Part shown: piece after piece, positions 21,113 through 34,013 of the stretch
Numbering within the stretch: the stretch's first letter is position 1
How the letters are laid out: the number at the start of each line of letters is the position of its first letter
NCBI GenBank assembly: GCA_039720395.1
Contig: CM077827.1
Location: 17,409,822-17,473,821, forward strand
Reading direction: 5' to 3'
Origin: Liquidambar formosana
Taxonomy: Eukaryota > Streptophyta > Magnoliopsida > Saxifragales > Altingiaceae
Length of the DNA stretch: 64,000 nucleotides
Translations under genes and position numbers: made by a program
Notes under the pieces: generated by a model
What the model saw: only the letters and a program-made list of their open reading frames with translations
What the model was told of the DNA's origin: nothing
Databases searched by the model: none

Positions 21113-22665
21113 TGTAGACACCCCATTTTGCACCCGATGAGTCGGATTGGAAACGCCCTGTGATGAGGTTAGTTCATATACTTTGACAAACTTTGGAATT
21201 CGCCTACATGAGCCAAAAGAGTTGCAGCTAAGAAATATGGTAAATTCACGGACATAAATGCGTACGCATTAATATGGGTGCGTACGCATGGAATTATGGT
21301 GCGTACGCATCTTATGCTTCCAGAACCTTTCTTTTCGGGCCATTTGCCCTCCAGATCAGAACTCTTTCAAGGAACGTGTTGTAACATGCTTAGGAGACCT
21401 AGATTTCGGGAAAAACAGCAGAGACCCCTAATCCTACTTCCTATGCCTATATATAACCCACTAGACACCTGAAGAAGGGGGACGGGGGAAAAATCAGAGA
21501 GAGGAGGAAAGCTATAGAACAAAAGAGAGAGAAGGAAAGAGAGGAACAGGGAGAGAGTGTAGGAGGCTGCAATTCTGGAGGTTCAAGAAGGAGTAGTCCT
21601 TAAAGGAATCAGAGTGGAGAACCCTGAGGGTAACATCTGTATTCTGTATGCATAATTTACCTATTAAGCATGAAAATTCATATTTCATAAAGTAATGTGC
21701 TGCTATGAATGCCATGATAACTGCATGATATTGATTGCATGTCATCACATAGTGGACTCTTTCCATAAGAGAACTTAGGACTTTATGCATATTTCTGTAT
21801 AAGCATCATGCAATAGACTAGGGCTTAATTATATGATGATTTTGCTGGTATGAAAATCTCCTGTGTTACCATAAAGGTGGTTTCAGACTCTAATCTGCAA
21901 AAACGGACATATATGATTTCTGATCGCATACAGTGAGTTTTGAGAGATGACATAAATCGCCAATAAGTGCGTACGCAATTATTGTACTGCGTACTCATCA
22001 ATACGGTGTGCGTACGCAGTAACCAATACCGCGTACGCACATAAAGTATTGGCAGACAGTTTTTCTTTTATTTTAGTTTATTTTATTTTTCTGTCTACAG
22101 CATGATTAGCATGATTTAGGTTTAGTCTATATTCATATTCATATTTATTTTCTGCATATTTTATTTTATTAAGGATGCATGATGTAGACTGATATGTGAG
22201 TTCTGTGATTCTGCGTGAAATGCCTATTAGGTGCGTACGCACCAATAAGTGATGCGTACGCACCTTACCTCGGCAGACAGTTTCCCTCTTTATTGTATTT
22301 ATTATGATAGTTAATTAATTTGCATGGTCATTTCTTTATGTTTGTTTTATATCTCTTGTTTCCATCATATCATCATGATTTGCGTGCTGCTGTGGTTGAA
22401 TGAGTAGGGTTGATTTTAGTTAAATATTTAGATTAATTAAAGCCATCAATCATGTGTGGGGGGCCGGTTCCGACCGGGCGTGGCTGGGTGCCTAACACCT
22501 TCCCAGCTGCGTACCCTAGCTCCGAACCCGAATCTCTGGTTATGACGAGCTAGACCCTGCTAGGGTTCACTCGTTCCCATTATTGGGTGGCGACTCCTCT
22601 CCGTGTTAGTCCTTTGAGGCTAATGCGTATTCTCGAACCATGTGGTACAGGGCGTGGCGCTCACA
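21113..22665 (+). repeat. 3' LTR of Tat-like element 1
   Basis: 1,553 bp, a near-identical copy of 6496-8048. Differences seen by eye include T-A/T-C in TCTGTATT(A/C)TG, C/T in GTGCTG(C/T)CATG-type context, A/G in CTGATC(A/G)CATAC, G/A in CCAATA(G/A)GTGCG and G/C in TATTCT(G/C)GAACC. Palindrome clusters at 21259-21309, 21968-22039 and 22232-22262. Confidence 0.97.
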
Positions 22666-22670
22666 CATAT
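22666..22670. repeat. Target-site duplication CATAT (right)
   Basis: Matches 6491-6495. Confidence 0.95.
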
Positions 22671-23063
22671 GTCATTGGAATTAACACAAGAATACCCTAT
22701 CCTATAACTCATAATTGAGTAGTATGAGTAGAAAAAAAAATATATATATATATATCTATACAGGTCCGGTCAGGTAAGCTTCAGCTGATGGCATGGTATA
22801 TCAGCTGAAGCAATCGTGGCCATTCATTCAAAATGGTTTCAAATCAAGGGTTGAGGTTTAAAGTCAAGACAAAGCTGACATGATTGTCAAATCAGCTTCT
22901 CTCTCATCACGTTCTCAAGTTCTCTCTCTCCTTCTCTAGATCAGGTTTAAAGCTCTCTTCATCATTCTCTCACTCTTTCATGGCAGCTCCTCTCTTTATC
23001 TCTCTCTCTCTCTTCAACTGAAGCTTATCCACGAACTACGAACCTCACTGTTAGCAGCTATCT

Positions 23064-23070
<7 letters not shown>

Positions 23071-23107
<37 letters not shown>
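23071..23107. repeat. (CT)n microsatellite
   Basis: About 18 CT units in the left inverted repeat. The right arm has only short GA stretches, so the run expanded after the arms arose. Confidence 0.9.
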
Positions 23108-23109
<2 letters not shown>

Positions 23110-23874
23110 ATGGCATCATCACCCCTTCATCGCAGCAAACGGAGGTGAGATGACACGACACCCACTGCCGGCGACCCTCACCGCCGGCGACCCTCACCGC
23201 TGCCATGGGCTCATAGTGAGAGAGGATGATATAATGCTTCATGGGCTCATGGCATTCCACGGATTGGGTCCCATACCATCTCATCTATGAAGAAATTGTG
23301 GCCTCCCAGTGTTGATAATAACACTCAGGTCTAAAATATCTCGCTGTCTCACCGTGGCTAAGAGATTAGAGACACATATTGATTTTGATTTATATATTGA
23401 TCCAGCGAAAAGGAAGAAGGGTCAGCTTGACAATTTGGTTAGCTAATAGTTGTTATTTGGCTATAATTATCGAATCCGAACAAAAGAAAAAATGTGAAAA
23501 GGACGGGGAAAAGGCAGGCAAAAAGAAAGAAAGAAAAGGAGAACTTTATCCCCATTTTTCCATCTTTTAGTGTTAGTAGTTTGGGTCCTTTTGGTTTGAA
23601 AGAGAAAGATGCTCGGCCTTTTGTGACATAATTTCAAGTTTATCTGCACAAACCAGGGCCTACCAAAAACTTTTCTATCTTTTTGAATTTGCCCCCGTCT
23701 CCAAATTTACATCCACCCTGGCCTTCTTATAGATAATTTTATGACTCCAAGTTCTGTAACCAATTAGTTTCATTCGTCTGTTGAAAATTCCAGTAGTATA
23801 TTATGGAATCAGATTACATACCTCTGATACCCATTTTCTAAATATGAACTTCTGTGAATTGCTGGTTCATGAGG

Positions 23875-23926
23875 AATAGGGTCATGAGGCTTCTAAAATG
23901 TTGAAATCAGAAAATATCCATTTCTG

Positions 23927-23968
<42 letters not shown>

Positions 23969-24033
23969 TAGGGTCATGAGGCTTCTAAAATGTTGAACTC
24001 AGAAAATATCCATTTCTGTATATATATATATAT

Positions 24034-24083
<50 letters not shown>
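23875..24083. repeat. 92-bp tandem duplication ending in (TA)n(GA)n
   Basis: AATAGGGTCATGAGGCTTC starts at 23875 and again at 23967. Each copy runs into ATCCATTTCTG, then TA repeats, then GA repeats. Copy lengths differ mainly in the microsatellites. Confidence 0.9.
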
Positions 24084-24084
<1 letters not shown>

Positions 24085-24944
24085 ATCTGTGGTAAAATCG
24101 ATAAAACCATCCATAAACAAGCACCTGGAAAAATGAAATATAGTTCTTGATTTAGATTCACAAATTTATTCTACAACATTTGGCCTTTTGATACATCCAG
24201 GAATCTCTCTTTCTTTCAGCACTATCTAACTATCTCTTATATATATAGAGGTATGTCCATTAAGACATACTCAACAAACCATCTAAGCTGAAGCAAAAAA
24301 CATCTGTTCATAATGTTACAGGCAAAAAAAAAAAAAAAAAAAAAGCTGCTGTGTGAGCAGAGATGGCTCCCTTCTCCTACAGATATAATCATAGCTGGAC
24401 ACTTCTCGTCTTCCCATCAAGTTGGATTGCTCTAACAACTGATTCCTCCATCGAGGTTGGTAAGTCAACACGGCCTCGTGAAAAAGACAGTGCAAGTTTG
24501 TTTACATCAAACTTAACTCCATTTCATCCCATTGCCACCATAGTAAAAGACGGTGAGGGACGTGTCAGCTCACCTCCATTTGCTGCGATGAAAGGGTGAT
24601 GATGCCATGAAAGAGAGAAAGAGAGAGTGATGGAAGATAGCTGCTAACAGTGAGGTTCGTGGTTCGTGGATAAGCTTCAGCTGAAGAGAGAGAGAGATGA
24701 AGAGAGGAACTCCATGAAAGAGTGAAAGAGAGATGAAGAGAGCTTTAAACCTGATCTGTAGAAGGAGAGAGATAAATTGAGAACGTGATGAGAGAGAAGC
24801 TGATTTGACAATTATGTCAGTTTTGTCTTGACTTTAAACCTCAGCCCTTGATTTGAAATCATTTTGAATGAATGGCCACGATTGCTTCAGCTGATATACC
24901 ATACCATCAGCTGAAGCTTACCTGACCGGACCTGTATATCTATA

Positions 24945-25389
24945 TATATATATATATATATATATATTATGGTAAATAAGGAATTCCATTAACTCTTGGA
25001 TAGACATTCCATGTCTCTACAGTCTTACCTGAAAATCAAATCTTCCACAATCAATCTTCCTACCACTTCTTTAGCTTATATATTTAATCTTTTGTTTTTC
25101 TCTTAGTGCCAACAAAATTTAATATTCATAAAGAACTGTGTTCAACTCTTTTAATTTACTTTCAACAAGTTTTCCTATTAAGAATTCACTTAAATTCTGC
25201 AAAGGAAATTGTTATTTAGTCTATTTATACAATAAATACTTTCAATAATACTCTATTTTAAGTATAGTAAATAACTTTCATTATTTACAACTTCAGTGAA
25301 ATACTTCTTTTGATAATAACTTAGAATTTTTTTTCTTTTACAAAAACCCGTTCAGTACAACATTTAGTGCAAGATAAAAGCCTTTCACA
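24945..25389 (+). other. AT-rich region before the Helitron Rep gene
   Basis: About 450 bp without a gene, right of the TIR element. Presumed promoter and leader of the Rep/helicase gene; no clear core promoter can be singled out. Confidence 0.45.
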
Positions 25390-28300
25390 ATGGATCTTGA
25401 TCCTATCATTAATCGCAAAGAAAAAAGAGGTACACTTTTTTGTAAATAATTTCTTCTCTTCCTCATCTATTATATTATTACTTAAATTAGTTTCTCTATT
25501 ACTCAACTTTTCTTACACAGCTCTCATTGAGAATTACTCTGGAGGACTTCATGACAACACTTCAACTACAAGTAATATTCAAGAAATAACTCATATAGAT
25601 CCACCTTCTGTTGTATCGTGCTTAGTTAACACACTATCAAATCCTCTACATTCAGATAAAATTCCTGGTGAGAAATAATTTATTTAATTACTGCTTCACA
25701 TTCCTTTTCAATATTCGTTATTAACAAATTCAAATTGAGGCATTATCTAAAACTTTACACTTTGAAAGACCTCTATCATATACAATGCAAATTATTTTGT
25801 AGATTCTACACAAAAGGAGAGTATTCAAAACAAAAGAAAACTAGACAAAGCAACAAATATAAGTATTTATTGTCCTAAGAACAGATCTACTATTGCTGGT
25901 GAGAATTTCTTTAATGATATTTTCCTTTCTAGACAATTTCATCATTCTATAATCCCAAAATTTCTTCATTATAGAAACCAACAAACGAGAACACAGGTTA
26001 CACCGCAAAAGAGAACTCTATGCTGAGAAAAAGAGATTCAAGAATTTTGCAATGATTGGTCATATTAACTGCTCCACAAGTAACACTTATCAAGAAAGCA
26101 ATATTGATAAGTGTTTCATCAACACAGACTTATCTAACATCGATCCAAATAAGTCTTCATCAATCAATCCTTCTGGTAAGCCATAATTCAGTCATTCTTC
26201 AAAATACTATTATTATAATTCTATTCATACTATACTATTTTTTACTCTACAATTATAAGCAAATATATTTCAATTTACTTTACCAAAAATAATATAACAT
26301 TTTACAAAATATTTCCACAATATTACATCATTAAGTATTTTTATTGTAGAATCTGACAAGAGAGAAGCAAAATTGCGTCGTCGAAGAGAAATCTATGCTC
26401 AGAAGAAGATATTCAATACTCCAGGCATTCCTACAAATTCAACTTTGTCTTTCAACTTCTTACTATTTTATCTACAAATCTACATTTTTACCAGTTTAAC
26501 AATTACTTCTGTAATTTTCCAATTACCTACCTCATCCATCAATCTCTCTTCATTCATACAGAATCCAGTACAAGAATATCTCGTAAAAGAAAATCATTTC
26601 TTAACAATGAAGAAATAGTTCAATCAATTCAAGGTTTGTTATACAGAATTCTCATCATTACTTACCGACTGTATTATACCTCAATCCAATAGCATTATTT
26701 ATTGATTATTTTTTTAGACTTTCATTATGCATTTATTTTTAAAACTCATTTTCTTGTGTGTAGCTGAATCTAATAAAACAGCACGATTCAGAACTTCGAT
26801 ACCTTGTAACAACCAAGAAGACATAATTACACAAAGAAGTCTTACAAGTAATTCAATTTGTCTTCAACATGAAAGTAAATAAAAAAAAAAACAAGTTCAT
26901 CATACTATCAAGTATATTTTTATTCTTTACTAGATTTATAACAATAACTTCAAAATAATAACTTTTTTTTTACTTCAAATGATTACTTTTTAGGCTCAAC
27001 TTCAAGAAGTAACCTCCAAACTCGTGCTACAATACACCGAGCTCAAACAACAATTCCTATTCCATTTTGTCCTGAAAGAATACAAATTCCAACACAAGCA
27101 TCATTATTACCCAATGTTCAGCGATGTTCCTTTTTCCTTGCTGAGCATTTCCATAGAGAACCAAAAGGATTTTGTTGTTCTGGTGGTAAAATTATGCTAA
27201 GTACACCATAACCACCTGAAGCATTGATAAATCTCTTTTATGGTGATTCAAATGATGCAGCTTCTTTTAGAACTTACATTCGAACATACAATGATCTATT
27301 TGCATTCACGTCTTTTGGAGTACACTTCGATCGCAATTTATGCAAAAGAAACAATGGTATCTATACTTTCAGGGTACAAGGACAAATCTATCATTATATC
27401 AATAGCTTGTTGCCAGCTGATGGTTCACCAACTTATTTACAACTCTATTTCTTCGACACTGAGCATGAAACTGAGAATAGAATAGCTCGTTCTGACAGAG
27501 TCAAATCATCAATTATTCAACTACTCATGAATATTCTTGAGTTAAATCCATATTCTACATTCTTTCGAAGGTTATCCCACATTCCCAACTTAGAGAATCA
27601 TCAAATATTAATAAGTGCTACTCTTGGGATTGATCAACGAGTATGCAATGCTCCTACTGCATCACAAGTTGCTGCTATATGGATTGAAAATGCTGAATCT
27701 TCGACTTCTCGAGAAATCCTTGTACATGGTCGACATCAAGAAAAACATAAAGTCAACTATTTTGATGGTTGTTATGATCCACTTCAATACCCACTCTTAT
27801 TTCCATTTGGTGAAAGTGGTTGGCACAACAATATCAAAAGAGTTAATCCAAGTCAAACATCTTCTTTTTGTCCTGGTGAACACTCAATGGATGCAATTAA
27901 TATGAGCTCAGTAGAAAACCTCTTCATTGCTGAATTTGAAGGTAACACTATCTATTCAAAGTTGCAACTTGTACTTAACAAAAGCACTTCCTTCTCACAA
28001 GAGTTTAACTAATACTTCTCCATTTTTACTAGCTATTCAAAACCTTCCAAAGAAAAGAGTTAATGTCTCTGCTTGTGAATACTATTGCTACAAGCTACAG
28101 ATTAGACAAGATGATAAGTCCTTATTGTTGCATAGTGGGCGTTTGCTTCAGCAATATGTTGTTGATATGTATATCAAGATAGAAACTTCTCGCTTGGATT
28201 ACTTACGTAACCACCAACAAGAAATTCGAGCTGAACTCTATCAAGAAATTGTTGATAGCATCGCACAAGGAGAAACACATGGTCCAGCAGTTGGTCGCAA

Positions 28301-31300
28301 AATCATTTTACCTGCTACATTTATTGGAAGCCCAAGAGATATGCGGAACAGATTTATTAAAGCAATGACTTTGATACAAAAATTTGGGAAACTAGATTTA
28401 TTCATTACAATAACATGCAATCCTGGTTGGCCAGAGAATAAAAAACACTTGCTTAGAAGAGAAGAAGCTCAGAATCGACCAGATTTAGTTGCTCGTGTGT
28501 TCAGGGCTAAATTAGAAGAATTGAAAGATGATCTTTTCAAAAAGAATATTTTTGGCCCAGTAGCAGCTTACACGTATGTTGTTGAATTCCAAAAACGAGG
28601 TCTTCCACATGTTCACTTCCTAATAATCCTTCAAAAGAATGCAAAAATCACTTCTCCTGAGTTATATGACGATTATGTTTCTGCAGAAATACTATCAGAA
28701 GATAATCCTCATTTGCGATCTGCAGTCATTAAACATATGATGCATGGTCCTTGTGGTGAATTAAGGCCTAATAATGTTTGCATGAGAAAAGGTAGATGCA
28801 AAAATCATTATCCTAAAAAATTTTCTGAGAGAACAACTCAAGGCCAAGATTCTTATCCTATTTGCAGGAGACGTGATGATAAAGAAGTTGTGTTAGTAAG
28901 AGGAAATTTACTAGACAACCGTTGGGTTATTCCTTACAATGCATATCTCTTGGCAAAATATGATTGTCACATAAATGTTGAGATTTGCTCTACTATTACA
29001 GCAATAAAATACATTTATAAATACATATACAAAGGGCATGACAGAGTTAGATTTCAAATTTATCAAGACCAAGAAATCAATGAATTTGATGAAATCACAG
29101 ACTTCCAACTTGGGCGATGGATAAGTCCTCCTGAAGCTATGTGGAGAATATACCAATTCGTTATGAATGATGTAACTCCAACTGTCCTCACTCTACAACT
29201 ACATCTTGAAAATAAGCATTCTATTCCTTTTAAAGATTCAGATTCACTTGAATCCATAACTCGTAATCAATTCTTATCCAAAACAATGTTGACTGAATAC
29301 TTTAAAATGAATCAGTTTGATCCTGATGCACAGAGATACCTTTATAAAGATTTTCCTCAACATTATGTCTGGAGCAAACAAGATCGAATGTCGACACCTC
29401 GTAAAATCGGAAGAGCAATTGGAAGAATTGCAGCTGCTGATCCCTCTGAAGGTGATAGGTATTATTTGAGACTACTACTTAATCATATACGAGGAGCAAC
29501 ATCTTTCCAAAGTCTCATGTCAGTTAATGGTGCTATAGTTTCTTCATTTCGTGAAGCAGCTCTTATGCACGAATTATTGTACAGTGATACTGACATAGCA
29601 GATTGTTTAACTGAGGCATCAATTTTACAAATGCCTAGAGCACTTCGCCACTTATTTGCAACAATTCTTGTTTATTGCAACCCAGCAAATCCAAGACAAT
29701 TATGGGTTCAATTTGAAAGTTCACTATCAGAAGATTTCTATCAGAACTCAACAACTTCAGCAATGACAATCAGAATACAAGTATTGCGATCAATTGCCTC
29801 AACACTTGAATCTATGGGTAGAAATATTGATGACTTCAAACTTATTGATACATCTGTCAATCTTACTCATGAAGAATATGCTTCAAAAGAAATGGCAGAT
29901 GAACTAAGCATTCCAATAACACCAGAAGATCTACATTGCGTCCAAAGTTTAAATTCTGAATAAAGAGCTGCATACAACACTATACTTTTGTGCATCAATC
30001 AAAATGTATCTGGAGTATTCTTTATTGATGGCCCAGGTGGTACTGGTAAAACTTATTTGTATCGTGCGTTACTGTCAACAATTAGATCTACTGGAGATAT
30101 TGCTCTTGCAACAGCAACATCTGGCGTTACTGCATCAATTTTACCTGGTAGTCGCACTGCTCATTCACGTTTCAAGATTCCAATAGATCCTTCTGAGCAA
30201 CTCACTTGTAATGTCAGTAAACAAAGCAGCTTAGCAAAATTACTCCGTTCAGCCAAACTCATAGTTTGGGATGAAGCATCCATGGCTAGACGAGAAGCAA
30301 TTGAAGCACTTGATCACATGTTACAAGACTTGACAGGTTGTTTACTACTATTTGGAGGCAAAGTTATTGTATTCGGCGGAGATTTTTGACAAGTATTACC
30401 AGTCGTTCCTCGTTCTACGCAAGATGAAGCAAAAGATGCTAGCTTTGTAAATTCAACTTTGTGGCCACAATTGAAAATCCTAACACTCACAGTTAATATG
30501 CGTGCTCGACTTGATCCATATTTTACAAAGTTTCTACTTCGAATTGGTGATGGAACAGAACCTGTTATCAAACAAAATCTTATTCATTTACCTAAAGACA
30601 TTCTACTTCCTTACAATGGAGACTCTGAATCTTCACTCAATTTACTTATCGACATTGTCTTCCCAGATATTTATGCATACTCTCCAACAAATTATTCTAT
30701 TGTTGATCGAGCCATATTAACACCTAAGAATGATTCAGTTGATGAGATCAATGAAATCTTAATTTCTAGATTTCCAGGCCAAACCAAAGTTTATACAAAT
30801 CGTGATGAGAGTATAAATTTGGGAAAGTACAATCTTGATGAAGATTTTTTCAACACATTGATTCCAAATGGATATCCTCCTTATCGTTTGGTACTAAAAT
30901 TAGGAGCTCCAATCATCTTGCTACGCAACATTGATCCCTCAAAAGGATTATTAAATGGTACTAGATTAATATGTCGAGGATTTGATAGAAATGTGATTGA
31001 TGCAGAAATTGCAATTGGTCATCACAAAAATGACAGAGTGTTTATACCAAGAATCCCAATTCTACCAAACAAAGTTGATAAATATCCTTTTCTTTTTAAA
31101 AGAATCCAATTTCCAATTAGACTTTCTTTTGCAATGACTATCAACAAAGCACAAGGTCAGACTTTAAGAAATGTAGGCATCTACCTACCACAATCTGTGT
31201 TTTTACATGGGCAATTATATGTTGCACTTTCTAGAGCAACAGGCCAAGATAACATTAAAGTCTTAATCAAAGGTCCTTCTGAAGACATCAACACAGAATA

Positions 31301-31496
31301 CACTGCAAACATAGTCCACAAAGATATTCTACAATTAGCTCATCTTCAGCGATCAATTAACCAATACAACATCTACTTGGTAAAATTCATCAATACTACA
31401 ACTTTTACTTTCAGCAGCTACACTATATCACTTCTCTTAGCAATAGCTTTTAATTGTATTATTGTTTTATCACTTTCATTCACTTATTATAATTAA
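25390..31496 (+). pseudogene. Helitron Rep/helicase, nine exons, three in-frame stops
   Basis: Exons 25390-25429, 25521-25667, 25803-25898, 25975-26175, 26350-26424, 26562-26633, 26764-26874, 26994-27941 and 28033-31496. All introns are phase 1. Short N-terminal exons are basic (KREHRLHRKRELYAEKK, KREAKLRRRREIYAQKK). Exon 8 has FHREPKGFCC. Exon 9 has the Helitron-like N domain (VSACEYYCYKLQIRQ), the HUH pair in LPHVHFLI, the tyrosine motif in IKYIYKYIYKG and a PIF1-type helicase (GPGGTGKT, VWDEASM, FGGDF, LSRATGQDN). Rep nicks and joins DNA; the helicase unwinds it during rolling-circle transposition. TAA at 27209, TAA at 29961 (LNSE*RAAY) and TGA at 30387 (GGDF*QVLPVV) break it. All fit C-to-T changes in glutamine or arginine codons. 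Exon 5 ends at GC instead of GT. The frame is otherwise unbroken, so decay is moderate. Confidence 0.92.
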
Positions 31497-34013
31497 AATC
31501 AGTACCTTACTTCAAATATAATACTAAATTCTTTTTAAACCAAAATATACAGTTACAAAAAAATTAAAACATACGTATTAGTAATTCTAACATGACAAAA
31601 ACATGTTTTAAATCTCAGAAATCACTTAATACTAATATACATAAATCTATATATATAATGTTAAATTTTACTAACTTCCTACTGTTCTTACACTAAAATT
31701 ATTATTATAAAATGTATTATGTTCCATTACAAATATTACGCTATTAATAATCAACTTAATATTAAAAAGTCACAAATCACACCTATACAATAACCAAGAA
31801 CCAAAAACAAAAATAAAAAAAAATATTTTACACTTCATCAAAATTTTATTAGACCTTTTTAAAATTTCATTAAAAATAAATAACCTAAATATTGCATTGA
31901 TTACTTAATGAAAACAAATACTATATAAGCACAAACAATTAAAGATATTTATATACCTACAAATAATTATATAAAAAAAAAACTAAAAAAGAACTTTCAA
32001 TAAGAACATTTAATTAGAAGATACTTTATACAATTATAAAAAAAAATACTTACAATACAAAGATTAACATGACCTCAATTAATTGTAAAACTAATCACAT
32101 GTTGTAAATCAAATAATTTTATCCCATACTTTTTTACAAAAAAAAAATTGCCACAAAAAACTTCTCCTTCTTCACAACTATAATTAAGAAAACACTAACT
32201 TTACAAATAATTTACAAATAATTCAGACTTATAAATTCACCTTAAATAAAATAACTTTTTACAGTTAAATCTTCCAAACAAGATATAAACTTAATAATTT
32301 TTTAACACATTAAAGAACACCAAGACACATTTTCACTTCATCCTTTTGTTAACTATTGCTATTTCCAACTCTTGTTTAATTTATTTTATTAACTTCGTTT
32401 TTCTATTTTATTTTTGGACTTCCTAAAAATACTCTCTCCTTTCTCTGTGCAAAGGTCAACATAGATACTATTATTAAACACATAAATTCATAACTTCTAA
32501 CTACAAAATAATAACAATATAATACAACTACCAAACTCTGTTATCAACATAAGCACTAATTTTAACTTAAGAATCAAAACAAACACTTACAATACAATAT
32601 TATATTACAACAATCGTATATACTACTATTCTACAAGTTTTGTTAAACTTAGTAACAAGCACACAACAAATTCCCTCAACCATTTAGTAATTATTCTAGA
32701 AACCACATCTAACAAACCCTATAATTCAGCACAAAAACTATTATTATTTAGTTAAAAAATTAAAGACTAAACAAACGTTCAGAAATAAAAATTATTAAAT
32801 TTAACACATCACACCACAATAATCAATTCTTCATTACCTCCTGAATTATAATAATTTGATTTTTCACTAAATCAAAGATACTACATAAATCACACAACAC
32901 ACTAAACAATTACTAAAACCATTATTGGATACTTATAAAAAAAACCCTAATAACACAACTAATTCTAGCAAACAACTAACACCAAAAACTACTTATTCTT
33001 TTATCTATGCTTGTGTTTTTTTCATTGACATTTGACCTTCCCTTCAATTCTTTCCCTTGTCAATTACTTCAAAATTTATTCTTCCTTCACATTAATAAAC
33101 AAGTTGAACTTGAACAAAAATCAGTACTCTTCATCTTCAAAAACACCTTTCATCTTGTAGCTATCATCATAAAAATACCACTATGAACCTTTTCATTGGC
33201 AATTCTTCAACAATTAAAATCTTGAAAACTGTTCTCCTTTTCAATGCTTGAACGAATACATCTCCTACTTAATTCCAATAATTTCCCTCTTTTATAAATT
33301 TGTTATCAAACTTAGAATTTTGTACGCTGATAAAGCATGTTTTGGAACTCTAAGCACTGATGTTTATCATTAAACTTAGATCTTTGAACAAAATTAACAG
33401 TAAAGACCATATTAAACAATTCCAAAGTAGTCACAATGGATATTTAATAATATCTTTACATGAATCACAATAAGTATTTTCAAGAAATAACTTTTTAATT
33501 GCAATACATAAATTCAGTTCCTTAGGTTACAACACGAAAATAATCTCAAATTCATCTTTGCTTGGTTATTCTTTTCTTTCCACAAACATAAGCATCAAAT
33601 GATAGAATCATCCGACTTAATCTTTAATAGAATTAGCATACATAAACTGCCATGTTTTACTGTTTGACAATAGAATGTACCAAAATCAACATTTCACATT
33701 GCACCTTCTTGCATTTTATACACTGTGTACTATAACCTGATATCCATTACACTAAATTTTAAAATAACAAACACTACAATAGAACAGACTTCACATTTCA
33801 CTATTTATTTATTCACTTTCACTTGCCTTAAAATTGCGCTTCAAGTTTTGCCCTCTTTATAAATATTAAATGATTCTTCTTGTAACTAATTTTTTGTCAT
33901 ACTTCATTGAATCCTTATATTAACCTCTTACATTACTCATCTTCCTATTATTTCCATTCATAAAGGTACAAAGTGAAATCCTTCTTCAAAGCACAGTAAT
34001 GATAGCATACTAA
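31497..34013. other. Very AT-rich spacer between Helitron Rep/helicase and RPA genes
   Basis: About 2.5 kb with no recognisable coding sequence, full of short A and T runs. It probably holds the Rep terminator and the RPA promoter. Confidence 0.6.

Larger units (their letters stand above)
6496..22665 (+). mobile_element. Complete Tat-like Ty3/gypsy retrotransposon with antisense PMD genes (element 1)
   Basis: A 16,170-bp element: two 1,553-bp LTRs, a primer site, gag-pol in one frame, about 5.6 kb of 3' sequence with two minus-strand genes, a tandem array, a polypurine tract and a 5-bp target duplication. The Tat lineage is indicated by the two RNase H domains between reverse transcriptase and integrase, the ATTGGCGACTCC primer site, the AAAGAGGGGCAAC polypurine tract and the large extra 3' region. 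I count five differences between the LTRs by eye (about 0.3%), so insertion was recent. It is probably not autonomous now: gag has an amber codon at 9725 and antisense gene A another at 18854. It lies in the presumed 5' part of the Helitron. Confidence 0.95.
22761..24934. mobile_element. MULE-like / fold-back DNA element with ~390-bp terminal inverted repeats
   Basis: The left end (22761 to about 23157) begins CAGGTCCGGTCAGGTAAGC; the right end (about 24561-24934) is its inverted copy, over about 375-400 bp. TATATCTATA occurs directly outside both ends (22751-22760 and 24935-24944), which fits a 9-10-bp target duplication as made by Mutator-like transposases, though the AT-rich context weakens this. 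No transposase frame inside, so it is non-autonomous. The interior holds a (CT)n run (about 23071-23107), a 92-bp tandem duplication with TA/GA microsatellites and an A run near 24326. The whole could fold into a long hairpin and feed small-RNA production. Confidence 0.8.
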
